A stretch of 64,000 bases of DNA from Chloroflexota bacterium (GTDB lineage: Bacteria > Vulcanimicrobiota > JAMCWD01), in assembly GCA_023475345.1 (NCBI GenBank), contig JAMCWD010000025.1, positions 1 to 64,000 on the forward strand, read 5' to 3'. The first letter of the stretch is position 1. Each line of letters begins with the position of its first letter. A program made the translations under genes and the position numbers. Positions 8,108-15,695 of this stretch are shown here, in pieces. The notes under the pieces are model-generated. The model was not told the origin of the DNA. It ran no database searches and saw nothing but the letters and a program-made list of their open reading frames with translations.

Positions 8108-8662
8108 ATGAATAAAAGAATGCGGTTTTTGATTTTAAGCCTGTTCGTGATCTCTCTTTTTATCTGCGTTTTGTCTCATGCCGTTTCTGCAGCCGAACAA
8201 ACAAGAAACATCCTGCTTATAATAGCAAAGACAGGCGACGGGAATTTCGGGATCTGGAGAAAAGAATTTATCAAGGCAGGCGGCGGTTATTATTCGGGGT
8301 TTTCTCCCGACGTTTTGAAAAAGCTCAATATCGAAAAATCCGTATCGGTATTGGATATAGATACAACGACGGGGAAAGACAGGGAATTTGTCGAGGTTTT
8401 TCAGAGAGCGCTGGGCTTGAGCAAGGACGAGCCTTTTATCGGCTTTATAGAAGTTGGGTGGGTAAAAGACAAGGACGGTAACTGGGGTCCCGGCAAACTG
8501 GGCGCCTCCAGGATCATTGTAAAGCTCCCGTCTGACAGGCCCGGGTATATGATCGCATCGGGCAAAGGCGGAAACATCGCCCCCGAAACGATAAGCAAAA
8601 TCGCCGGTGAAGATTTCAGGCATCTTTTAAGAGAACTCGATTTCAAGATGAAATCCGAATAG
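8108..8662 (+). CDS. Exported protein of unknown function
   Basis: The 184-residue product has a clear signal peptide (FLILSLFVISLFICVLSHAVSAA, cleavage near residue 29) and a compact mature domain. The mature part opens with a hydrophobic strand (NILLIIAKTGDG) and contains alternating strand/helix elements, including FIGFIEVGWVK and ASRIIVKLPSD. I do not recognise the family. GGAGG precedes the ATG at 8108 by eight bases; the in-frame ATG at 8090 lacks such a site. It is co-oriented with the WD40 gene ending at 8093, only 14 bases away, so the two are probably translated from one mRNA. A bidirectional terminator follows. Confidence 0.75.
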   Translation: MNKRMRFLILSLFVISLFICVLSHAVSAAEQTRNILLIIAKTGDGNFGIWRKEFIKAGGGYYSGFSPDVLKKLNIEKSVSVLDIDTTTGKDREFVEVFQRALGLSKDEPFIGFIEVGWVKDKDGNWGPGKLGASRIIVKLPSDRPGYMIASGKGGNIAPETISKIAGEDFRHLLRELDFKMKSE

Positions 8663-8711
8663 CCCGACATCAGGCCTGCTTGTTATCTTTATTTTATGAT
8701 GTGGCATTAAT

Positions 8712-8757
8712 TAAAGCCGGATAGATCGGCAACACGGTTCCGGTCCGTCCGGCTTTA
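8712..8757. terminator. Bidirectional intrinsic terminator
   Basis: A perfect 10-bp inverted repeat (TAAAGCCGGA / TCCGGCTTTA) sits between converging genes. A-rich and T-rich ends lie on both sides, so it can stop transcription in either direction. Confidence 0.75.
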
Positions 8758-8784
8758 TTGTTTTGGCGATTAATCGCCCGGTGT

Positions 8785-9354
8785 TTATTTTGATGGTTTC
8801 GCGGGCGCCAGGGTCTGTATTTTCTTCTCCAGTGGAGCAATGAATTCATAGATTTTCTGTTCTTTTGCAAGATTGAGGGCGGTAGTATATGCGCTTGCGG
8901 CATCTTTAATTTTGCTCATTTTTTCCAGCGCCAGCGCCCTGCCGATCCATGCTTTAAGGTCGGTTTTATCTGCTGCTATGTCTCTATCGAACAGTTTCAA
9001 AGCTTCTTCGGGATCCGCTATAGATGCATTGTCAAACATTTTGAGAGCTTCCCCGCCGTTTCCCTCTTTCCACAACTTGATCCCTGCATCATACCATTGC
9101 CCGACGGGCTTGCTGCTGATTGACCTCGGAATGCCGCCCGCTACCGGCTTAGTGCCCTGGCCGGGCGAAGCACCCGGAGCCTCGGCCTGGGTTCCGGTAT
9201 TGACGGTTGCGCTTCCCGCCGGTACAGGACTCGGGTTAATCTGGGCCGGGGAAGCGGATGCACCTGCATTTGCAGCAGGGGAACTGCCACCGGCACAGCC
9301 TACAACAATCGATATGCTAAACAATACGGCCATGATTAAAATTAAATATCTCAT
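8785..9354 (-). CDS. Lipoprotein with TPR-like C-terminus
   Basis: The 189-residue product is a predicted lipoprotein: the N-terminal hydrophobic segment LILIMAVLFSISIVVGC ends in a lipobox-like VVGC with the cysteine at 20. Residues 21-85 are rich in Pro, Ala, Gly and Ser and probably form a flexible tether. The C-terminal 100 residues are helical, with TPR-like units (WYDAGIKLWKEGNGGEALKMF and AWIGRALALEKMSKIKDAASAY). This suggests a small protein-interaction module at the membrane; the partner is unknown. GGGAGG lies seven bases before the ATG at 9354. The gene converges on the exported pair and shares the terminator at 8712-8757. Confidence 0.8.
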   Translation of the reverse strand: MRYLILIMAVLFSISIVVGCAGGSSPAANAGASASPAQINPSPVPAGSATVNTGTQAEAPGASPGQGTKPVAGGIPRSISSKPVGQWYDAGIKLWKEGNGGEALKMFDNASIADPEEALKLFDRDIAADKTDLKAWIGRALALEKMSKIKDAASAYTTALNLAKEQKIYEFIAPLEKKIQTLAPAKPSK

Positions 9355-9519
9355 TTTTATACCTCCCGCAAAAATAATTTGTATAACTATTTTATTTCTA
9401 TCTTTTTTATTGTATTACCTTTTCCGTATTAAGACAATCGTCGTAAAAAATGTTATTTTAAACCCGGCAATAGAACTTTGCCAAATGCTGTGCCTGAAAT
9501 CGTCTTCATTTACCCTTCT

Positions 9520-10194
9520 TCAGGAGAACAACTTTATTATTATCATGATTAATATAATTAATAAAATCAATTGAGGCACCGGTCTAATCATCAGAGGTAA
9601 GAATGCATGTGCAAATGGCTCCTTTAATGTTTTAATATATTTAATGTCCAACCTGTTTTTGATCTCCGAAACAAATTGTTCCCTATCCTCAATCTTAGGT
9701 ACAGCGAGCGGAATAAAGTTGAATAGTCCCCAACCCTTTCCTATAAATATAATCCAATGCAGTGGAGGGGGAAAAAGTAAGGCTAACGTCGGAAAGAGAG
9801 AAGAGAAATGAGGTTCTGACTCCTTTGCAAAATATATTCCTTCTACTGACTTCATAGAAATTGTAAAAGGAAAAAAAGTTTTTTTAATTGAAGATTTCGT
9901 TATATAGATGCTTCCCTTTAAATAAAACTGACTTGACCTGAAAGGCACAATTGTCATTAAAAGAGTAAAAGGAATAGCTCCAAAAAATTTGAAGACTTCC
10001 CAAAAATGTTTAAGAAAATCTCCTGATTCGCCGGGGGAAAACAGTTTAATTGTACCAAAAATCAATAACGCTAGCGATATTGTTCCACCAACGCATGAAA
10101 ATAATAAATTGCCATATGCAAATATGAAGTTGATTGGATTTCTGAATGGATATTCTTTATCGGATTCAATAATAATATCTTTATTTTCTTCCAT
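9520..10194 (-). CDS. AT-rich gene for a multi-pass membrane protein
   Basis: The 224-residue product has four likely membrane segments: around residues 23-52, 67-86, 133-155 and 205-224. A soluble stretch between segments 2 and 3 (FYLKGSIYITKSSIKKTFFPF) resembles a small PH-like or YdbT-like beta domain, but this is a weak impression. No family can be named. The gene and its flanks (about 9360-10250) are visibly richer in A/T than the surroundings, with Lys, Ile, Phe and Asn codons ending in A or T. That suggests recent transfer. A leftover IS3-type element lies immediately upstream at 10256. AGGAG is present but about 12 bases before the ATG. Confidence 0.65.
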   Translation of the reverse strand: MEENKDIIIESDKEYPFRNPINFIFAYGNLLFSCVGGTISLALLIFGTIKLFSPGESGDFLKHFWEVFKFFGAIPFTLLMTIVPFRSSQFYLKGSIYITKSSIKKTFFPFTISMKSVEGIYFAKESEPHFSSLFPTLALLFPPPLHWIIFIGKGWGLFNFIPLAVPKIEDREQFVSEIKNRLDIKYIKTLKEPFAHAFLPLMIRPVPQLILLIILIMIIIKLFS

Positions 10195-10255
10195 AAAATT
10201 GAAAATCTCCTAATACATATGTCAATTTGTCACTATACACTGATACTAAGAGGTC

Positions 10256-10565
10256 TGAATTGCTACCCGAAAAAAGGATACTTTGTCAGGCATCTTTCCG
10301 GGCAGAGGCTTCGAATTTTGCAGGGCTGACATTATCCAGGTAAGAATGTATCCGTTGTCGATTGTAAAAAATTTCGACAAACTCAAATATTTCCCTGCGT
10401 GCTTCGTATCGCACCCCCAGGTCACGAGCCGCCTGGGCCACGCTCGCATCGTCGCTCTCTGCCAGTTGCACGGCTTCAGTTTTGAATTCATAGTTATACC
10501 GTTTTCGTTTCACCTCGCTTGGATTATACTACTAACCGGGTGTCCTAAGAACGGGTGCCAGTCCA
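10256..10565 (-). mobile_element. Internally deleted IS3-family element
   Basis: The two ends are imperfect inverted repeats: TGAATTGCTACCCG at 10256 and, reading inward on the other strand from 10565, TGGACTGGCACCCG. The two 30-base ends share about 17 positions, and such TGxACTGxCACCCG-type ends are typical of IS3-family elements. Inside is a short reading frame joining the start of OrfA to the end of OrfB. The 310-bp length, against about 1.2-1.5 kb for intact elements, makes it a non-autonomous relic. I could not find a clean target duplication at the flanks. Confidence 0.75.
10286..10513 (-). pseudogene. IS3 transposase remnant (OrfA start joined to OrfB end)
   Basis: The 75-residue frame starts like an IS3-family OrfA helix-turn-helix protein ([20 protein letters not shown], then [10 protein letters not shown]). 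It switches abruptly after about residue 34 to the C-terminus of the OrfB integrase ([20 protein letters not shown], then SPAKFEA). Roughly 1 kb carrying the rest of OrfA and the DDE catalytic core has been lost, and the junction happens to remain in frame. It cannot transpose by itself. A competing frame at 10246-10491 is a shadow. Confidence 0.85.
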
Positions 10566-10639
10566 ATAAAGCTGATCCTTAATTGCTTGAAACGGAGGAA
10601 AACCTCGCAGCCTGTCGTATTGAATGAGGGGGGTGTACC

Positions 10640-12283
10640 GTGAAGAAAAAGGTTGAAACAATAGAAAAGCTGGGCAAGTTTATATCGGGCTTCGAACTGG
10701 TTATTATCGAAGGCAAAGACAGGGATAAAAAATATCCGCTTGATTTCAGCGAGGTTATCCTCGGGCGTGCCATGACGGCTGAGGAGAAGAAGCCGGGCTG
10801 GATTTTTTTCGAAGAGCAGAGCGTTTCCAGGATGCATGCGATCCTGGAATGGGATTCGAAGAGGCGCACATATAACATAAATCACAAGTCCTCCACCAAC
10901 CCGACGCTGGTTAACGATAAGCATGTGGAAAAAACGCAGCTTTCCCCCGGGGACATTATAACGCTCGGAGACCTCGCACTGGAATACAGGCTTTCGGGCC
11001 CTGTCCCCGTCAAGGAAGGGCATGACAACAGGATCAGTTCCGGGCTTAAATTTATCGTGCTGGAGGGCCCCAATACCGGCGAATCGATCTCTCTTACCAG
11101 GGAGATGATAGCAATCGGAAAAAGGCAGAAGCCGGAGGATGCCAGGGAGAATTCCGCCATACTGCTGGACGACGAAGAAATGCCTCATGAAGCCGCATTT
11201 CTATTATGGAACGATAAAGAAAAAAATTACGAATTCTTCCCGAACAGGGATGCTAAGATAGTGATTGTCCTCACCCGGATCCCGTCGGGCGGGGAAGAAG
11301 TTGAGAAACATTTCGTCTCCGAATCTTTTCCTCTCCAGGTTGACGATGTTATCACGATATGCAATACCACACTCACTCTTATGAGAGAGCAGCCTTTTAT
11401 CGAGACAGGCAGGGTGAAGATGAAGAAGGCGCCGTCTGTCGAGAAAAAGCAGGCTCTGGACCGGGATAGAAAATCGGGAGAATCTCATCGCAAGCTCCAG
11501 CCTCCGCCGCAGAAGCCTTTTTTGAAGAAGCTCTCTTCGGAAAAGGCTGAAACTCCCTCCCCGTCGATTTCCCAGATCGTCAGGTTTACGGGCGACCGCA
11601 CATTTGCATGGAAAGGGCCTGCAGGCTTCATCCTGGAAGTGGTCGGTGGACCCGACCGCGGCTCGGGCTTCAGCATACTTCCCGATTCCCTTGTAGAGGG
11701 CAGGATGATAACGATAGGGAAACAGGGACGCAGAAGCAACGATATCCCGCTTGAAGACAAAAGCATTGCAAGCGAGCAGGCAGGTTTCCTGTTCAAGGAC
11801 AACAAGCTCCACCTGGTGGCGGAATCCAAAAAATTTCCTGTTTTCTTGAACAGCAGGCAGCTTGAGCCGGGAAAGCCCGCCGTGCTTAAAAGCGGGGACA
11901 GGATAAAGATGGGGAAGACCCTTATGGAGTTTTTCGACGGCGCATCCGGCGAAAAGATAAGGGGCTACGAATTAAAAGTGATAGAAGGCGGGGATACGGA
12001 CAGGGGAAGGGTTTTCCAGCTCGAGCTTGAGAACTCCATCGGCCGCGGGACTCAATCCGACATCAGGATCCATGATTCGGAGGTTTCGCGCACGCATGCG
12101 GTCATCCGCTACAGGGAAAAAGGATTTTTCCTGGAGCATAAAAGCACCGTCAACCCGACATTCGTAAACGGCGTATCGGCTCAGAGGGAAAAGGAGAAAC
12201 TGCTGAAACCCGGCGACAGGATACGCATAAGCAGGAAGACCCTGCTTGAATTCACACACATGGAGCTTGATATAGACAGGTGA
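10640..12283 (+). CDS. Protein with four FHA domains
   Basis: The 547-residue soluble protein is built from four forkhead-associated domains, at about residues 17-115, 131-245, 325-430 and 440-545. FHA domains bind phosphothreonine peptides. Domains 1 and 4 keep the binding signature: ILGR, then SVSRMHA and SSTNPTLVN in domain 1; SIGRG, then EVSRTHA and STVNPTFVN in domain 4. Domains 2 and 3 lack the Ser-x-x-His core (MPHEAAF, IASEQAGF) and are probably structural. A Lys/Pro/Ser-rich linker (about 265-310) separates the pairs. No kinase gene is in the window. The start is a GTG at 10640 after a GAGGGGGG site. A small metallopeptidase follows immediately and is likely co-translated. Confidence 0.88.
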   Translation: MKKKVETIEKLGKFISGFELVIIEGKDRDKKYPLDFSEVILGRAMTAEEKKPGWIFFEEQSVSRMHAILEWDSKRRTYNINHKSSTNPTLVNDKHVEKTQLSPGDIITLGDLALEYRLSGPVPVKEGHDNRISSGLKFIVLEGPNTGESISLTREMIAIGKRQKPEDARENSAILLDDEEMPHEAAFLLWNDKEKNYEFFPNRDAKIVIVLTRIPSGGEEVEKHFVSESFPLQVDDVITICNTTLTLMREQPFIETGRVKMKKAPSVEKKQALDRDRKSGESHRKLQPPPQKPFLKKLSSEKAETPSPSISQIVRFTGDRTFAWKGPAGFILEVVGGPDRGSGFSILPDSLVEGRMITIGKQGRRSNDIPLEDKSIASEQAGFLFKDNKLHLVAESKKFPVFLNSRQLEPGKPAVLKSGDRIKMGKTLMEFFDGASGEKIRGYELKVIEGGDTDRGRVFQLELENSIGRGTQSDIRIHDSEVSRTHAVIRYREKGFFLEHKSTVNPTFVNGVSAQREKEKLLKPGDRIRISRKTLLEFTHMELDIDR

Positions 12284-12285
12284 TC

Positions 12286-12633
12286 ATGGATGAGAAAAGC
12301 TTTGACCATGCCGTGAAGAGAGCCCTCAGGGAGCTTCCCGATGAGTTCAGGAAGCTTATAGACAACGTGGAGATAGATGTAAGGGACGAGCCGGATGCGG
12401 AAATGAAAAAGAAGCTGGCGCCCCGCGGCGAGCTTCTGGGGTTGTACCAGGGGGTTCCTCTTGTTCAAAGGGGGATATATTACAGTTCGATGCCCGACAG
12501 GGTGCTGCTTTTCAGAGGGCCTATTCACCGGATATGCAGGGACCAGGACGAAGTCGTTATGCAGATAAAAGCCACGCTGATCCATGAGATCGGCCATTAC
12601 TTCGGCCTGAAAGAAAACGAGATGCCGCGCTGA
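12286..12633 (+). CDS. Small zincin-like metallopeptidase (DUF1025 type)
   Basis: The 115-residue product matches the short bacterial zincin family PF06262. The metal-binding motif HEIGHYFGL lies near the C-terminus, preceded by the strand-helix pattern of the fold (GLYQGVPLVQRG, DRVLLFRGPI). It has no signal peptide, so it should act in the cytoplasm; no substrate is established for the family. I choose the ATG at 12286 because AGGTGATC, a near-perfect match to the 16S tail, directly precedes it. A GTG at 12280 overlapping the FHA stop is the alternative. Tight linkage to the FHA protein suggests a shared process. It converges on the TGS GTPase gene. Confidence 0.87.
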   Translation: MDEKSFDHAVKRALRELPDEFRKLIDNVEIDVRDEPDAEMKKKLAPRGELLGLYQGVPLVQRGIYYSSMPDRVLLFRGPIHRICRDQDEVVMQIKATLIHEIGHYFGLKENEMPR

Positions 12634-12694
12634 TAACCGCCGCCGTGCTGCGCGTTGCTTGAGAGCGGCCGCTGCGAGTCTTTCCAGGCAGGCG

Positions 12695-13681
12695 CTATAA
12701 GTGAAGCTCCAGGATATCTTCGTCCGCCAGCACGTAATCGCGGTTGACGCGCTGGCCTTCGTATTTTTGAGATCCCCAGATCCTTGCGAAATTCAATTCC
12801 CTGGCAAAATCCAGGTGGATTTCCCTGGCAACATCCATAACCGTCGAGCCCGCCTTTACGACGAACGGGTTTTCCCTGTCCGGCGGCCCGCCGGGAACCT
12901 TGCTGTAAATGCGTATAATGCCGAGAAGCAGGAATATCCAGCGCCGGAGATCTTCTACCATCTCGTATGAGTGTATTGAAAAGGGGAGGACGTCGAATTC
13001 TTTCCTGAACAACTCGCACAGCAGGCTGAAATTTTCAGGAGACCCGGGCATATCGTATTTTGTGCCGACCATTAATGTTTTAACATAAGACAGCCTTTGA
13101 TCTTCAATTTTGCCGGACGTGTTTTTCACGGTATAGATTCGATGTTCTTCAAGAAAAGACCGCACCGTATCGACCTCTTTTTTAACCACAGGCCCGGTAA
13201 GGGCCACGGTAAAAAGGGCGGCGTCCGCGATCCTTAACAGGCCGGGGACCCATCCTTCCGTGAGTTCGGGGATTACCGGGGGCAGATCGACGAGCTGGAT
13301 AAGGACATTTTCAAAATGCATCATGCCGGGCAGCGGGGTCCTCGTAGTGAAGGGGTAATCTCCGATTTCCGGTTTTGCGTTGGTAAGCTCTTTCAGGAGG
13401 CTGGATTTGCCGGAGTTGGGCGCCCCGATAAGCATCACCTGCCCTGCTCCCTCGCGCTCTACATGATATGCAAGGCCGTGCTTCGGCCCGCTTTTTTTCT
13501 GTGCCTGGTTTTTTAACTTGGAAATGCGGCGCTTGATATCGGCCTGCATCTTGTCCGTCCCCTTGTGCTTGGGGATGGTGGCAAGCATATCTTCCAGCGC
13601 GGCCAATTTTTCTTCCGGCGTTCTGGCCGTTCTGAATTTTAATTCGGCATTTTTGTATTCAGGAGTTAAATTGGCAGGCAT
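12695..13681 (-). CDS. Obg/DRG-type GTPase with TGS domain
   Basis: The 328-residue protein has an N-terminal helical region (1-70), then a G domain and a C-terminal TGS domain. The P-loop GAPNSGKSS is near residue 84; the switch region FTTRTPLPG follows; G3 is LVDLPPV instead of the usual DxPG; G4 is GTKYD. The last 70 residues (NPFVVKAGSTVMDVAREIH to the C-terminus) form a TGS ubiquitin-like fold. The order matches DRG-type GTPases, which are common in archaea and eukaryotes and patchy in bacteria. Members are associated with ribosomes, so a translation-related role is likely but inferred. The start is followed by a typical KFRTARTPEEKLAALE helix. Confidence 0.9.
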   Translation of the reverse strand: MPANLTPEYKNAELKFRTARTPEEKLAALEDMLATIPKHKGTDKMQADIKRRISKLKNQAQKKSGPKHGLAYHVEREGAGQVMLIGAPNSGKSSLLKELTNAKPEIGDYPFTTRTPLPGMMHFENVLIQLVDLPPVIPELTEGWVPGLLRIADAALFTVALTGPVVKKEVDTVRSFLEEHRIYTVKNTSGKIEDQRLSYVKTLMVGTKYDMPGSPENFSLLCELFRKEFDVLPFSIHSYEMVEDLRRWIFLLLGIIRIYSKVPGGPPDRENPFVVKAGSTVMDVAREIHLDFARELNFARIWGSQKYEGQRVNRDYVLADEDILELHL

Positions 13682-13829
13682 AATATATCACCGTCGTTGT
13701 TAATTATCCTTCATCGTTAAATGAAATTCCTTCCTGTCATGCGGCCGTTCAAAACTGATTCATGTATCAAGAAGGGAGATTGTGCCATTTATAGAAATTA
13801 ACATCAATCTCGAAAGGAGGAAATATCCA

Positions 13830-14135
13830 GTGGTCAGTACTACGATAGAATTCAAGTGTAAGATGTGCGGCGCGATTTTTGAACTTTATGCCGAGAATGT
13901 AGCAGAGGGGAAGGCAAAGCTCGTATGCCCCAATTGCGGCTCAACGCCGCCCGATGAAGTACGGAAGAAGTTTATTTCGGAACTGAAAAAGTTCGTTAAA
14001 ATTAAAAGCGAGATGAGCAATTCGCTTCTGCCTGTACTGGATACCTTCGTGTTACACTCCCATTACCTGGATCATACTCCGGAGTCCTCAGATGAGGGAA
14101 ATCTCATACTCCGCAAATTCGCACACATCGATTAA
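13830..14135 (+). CDS. Small zinc-ribbon protein
   Basis: The 101-residue product has a zinc ribbon at residues 9-40, formed by two pairs (CKMCG and CPNCG). A helical segment follows (DEVRKKFISELKKFVKIK) and then a His/Asp-rich tail (VLHSHYLDHTP) with no known fold. An in-frame GTG at 13782 would add 16 residues. The GTG at 13830 is preceded by a perfect AAAGGAGG at 13813-13820 with a nine-base spacer, so I use it. The function is unknown; such ribbons often bind nucleic acids or proteins. It stands alone between a divergent GTPase gene and a shared terminator. Confidence 0.7.
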   Translation: MVSTTIEFKCKMCGAIFELYAENVAEGKAKLVCPNCGSTPPDEVRKKFISELKKFVKIKSEMSNSLLPVLDTFVLHSHYLDHTPESSDEGNLILRKFAHID

Positions 14136-14240
14136 TGCTTTTATGCAGGGATAAACTGTTCCGGGTCGAATGTTTCAACTAAAGGCATTTATAAAATTCA
14201 TGCCGGGAAGTTCCCGGGAAAACAGTCATAATAATTCATA

Positions 14241-14272
14241 AAAAAAGGGGCCGGTAAAAATCGGCCCTTTTT
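14241..14272. terminator. Bidirectional intrinsic terminator
   Basis: A GC-rich stem (GGGGCCG / CGGCCC) is flanked by an A-run on the left and a T-run on the right. It lies between the converging zinc-ribbon and PLD-like genes and can serve both. Confidence 0.8.
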
Positions 14273-14287
14273 CTTTTGGTCAATGGT

Positions 14288-15505
14288 TTACGTGATGATA
14301 AACTCGTCCGGCGGGAGTTTCTTTGTCCCGCTTTCTTTCCCAGGAACCGGGACTTCCTGGGTAGCGTTGTTCTTCCAGTGATGATCGAAAACATCCTGAA
14401 ATTCTGTATTGATCTGGGGAGAGATAACCTCCACCCCGGTTTCGTGGTTGGTGTAAAAGCCCTTGAACGACCAGTTACAACTGCCAACAATGGTGTTCTT
14501 GTCGTCGAAAGTGGCCCATTTTGAATGAAGCTTCTGGCGATTGCCGAAATCGACATTGAACCATCGAACTGCGACTCCTGCTTCGCGCAGCTTGTTGACG
14601 GCCTTTTCATTTAACAAAGTCCCGTCCAGGAAACGGTTGGGATCGACAATTACCTTGACGTCCACGCCGCGCTTGCTTGCTGCAACAAGGGCGTCCGTAA
14701 CGTCATATTCCGTGAGGATGAACATTTCGGCCTTGATGGATTTTTTGGCCGAGTTGATATTGTCGAGCACGGCCTGCTTGTAAGAGTTGTGGTCGATGTC
14801 CGATATGACACCCGCAGCATGTACGTCCCCATCGAGCTTTCTTGCGGCAGGAGGCGCTTCGAAAGATTTCCCTCCCGAAAGCTTCCAGTCGTCGGCGAAC
14901 ACTTTTTCAAAATAATTGGCGGCCGGCCCGTCGATTTTAACGTTCCCATCGATGTTCTTTTCCGAATGCTCGCTCCAGTTCATGCCGCCCAGCATAACGG
15001 ATTTGCCGTCGATAATCAAAAGTTTGACGTGGTCTATCTGGCGCTTGCCTTCATCGACCGGGAATTTAACAACTTCAACACCGGCTGCTTTCAACTGTTT
15101 TATCGTTTCTTTTTTCTCCGCGGCATGGGTGTCGTTTACGCCTTCGCCGGGATCAAGAACCACCTGTACCTTAACGCCTTTTTTGGCTTCGCTGCATAAC
15201 AGGTCGGCCAGGTCTTTGCGGGTGAAATCGTAAATCTCCACCTGTATGAGAGATTCGGCTCCCTTGATCATCTGTTTCGCCGTATCGAAAATCTCTTTGG
15301 AATTCGTAAGAGCGGTTGCCCTGTTGCGCTCCGTAAGGATCCGCTCGTTGTCTTTAAGCGCGGGACTTTTAAGGGTAACCTTGTCCTTTATCTCGCGGGA
15401 TGAAGATTCTTCGGCCTTTTCCGCCTTCGCCCCTTCGATATGATGGGGGCCTTTGACAGGGCCGATCCCTCCTACATTCCCTATACCTTTTATCGCATCA
15501 TCCAT
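14288..15505 (-). CDS. Phospholipase D-like protein with N-terminal tag
   Basis: The 405-residue protein has two PLD repeats. HKD-type motifs are visible as HVKLLIID (with GGMNWSEHS downstream) and HSKWATFDD (with GSCNWSFKG downstream). The double motif should make one active site for phosphodiester cleavage or transfer; the substrate could be lipid or nucleic acid. There is no Sec signal. Residues 1-70 look disordered and contain the two short motifs MDDAIKGIG (1-9) and DKVTLKS (41-47), which recur in the zincin and GH57 proteins of this window. The start is certain: GGAGGTGATC precedes the ATG at 15505. A possible -10 box (TATAAT, minus strand) lies at 15586-15591. Confidence 0.9.
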   Translation of the reverse strand: MDDAIKGIGNVGGIGPVKGPHHIEGAKAEKAEESSSREIKDKVTLKSPALKDNERILTERNRATALTNSKEIFDTAKQMIKGAESLIQVEIYDFTRKDLADLLCSEAKKGVKVQVVLDPGEGVNDTHAAEKKETIKQLKAAGVEVVKFPVDEGKRQIDHVKLLIIDGKSVMLGGMNWSEHSEKNIDGNVKIDGPAANYFEKVFADDWKLSGGKSFEAPPAARKLDGDVHAAGVISDIDHNSYKQAVLDNINSAKKSIKAEMFILTEYDVTDALVAASKRGVDVKVIVDPNRFLDGTLLNEKAVNKLREAGVAVRWFNVDFGNRQKLHSKWATFDDKNTIVGSCNWSFKGFYTNHETGVEVISPQINTEFQDVFDHHWKNNATQEVPVPGKESGTKKLPPDEFIIT

Positions 15506-15695
15506 ACAGGATCACCTCCGGGCACTACTCGCCCTTTGTTCTTTTTAATAGCCTTGAGCACAATCCAATGCTTTCAGGTACCTTCATTATAACACCGGCC
15601 TGATCAAAAGAGGTCTTTTGCTTGTTAACTTTTTGTTAAAGTTTCAATCGTCTTCAGTTGTGATTTTCAAAATTAGGACGCGGAGCGCATGGTAA

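Noticed and set aside
10246-10491. 81-residue minus-strand frame in the IS relic
   Set aside because: It has no transposase similarity, whereas the overlapping frame 10286-10513 matches both ends of an IS3 transposase.
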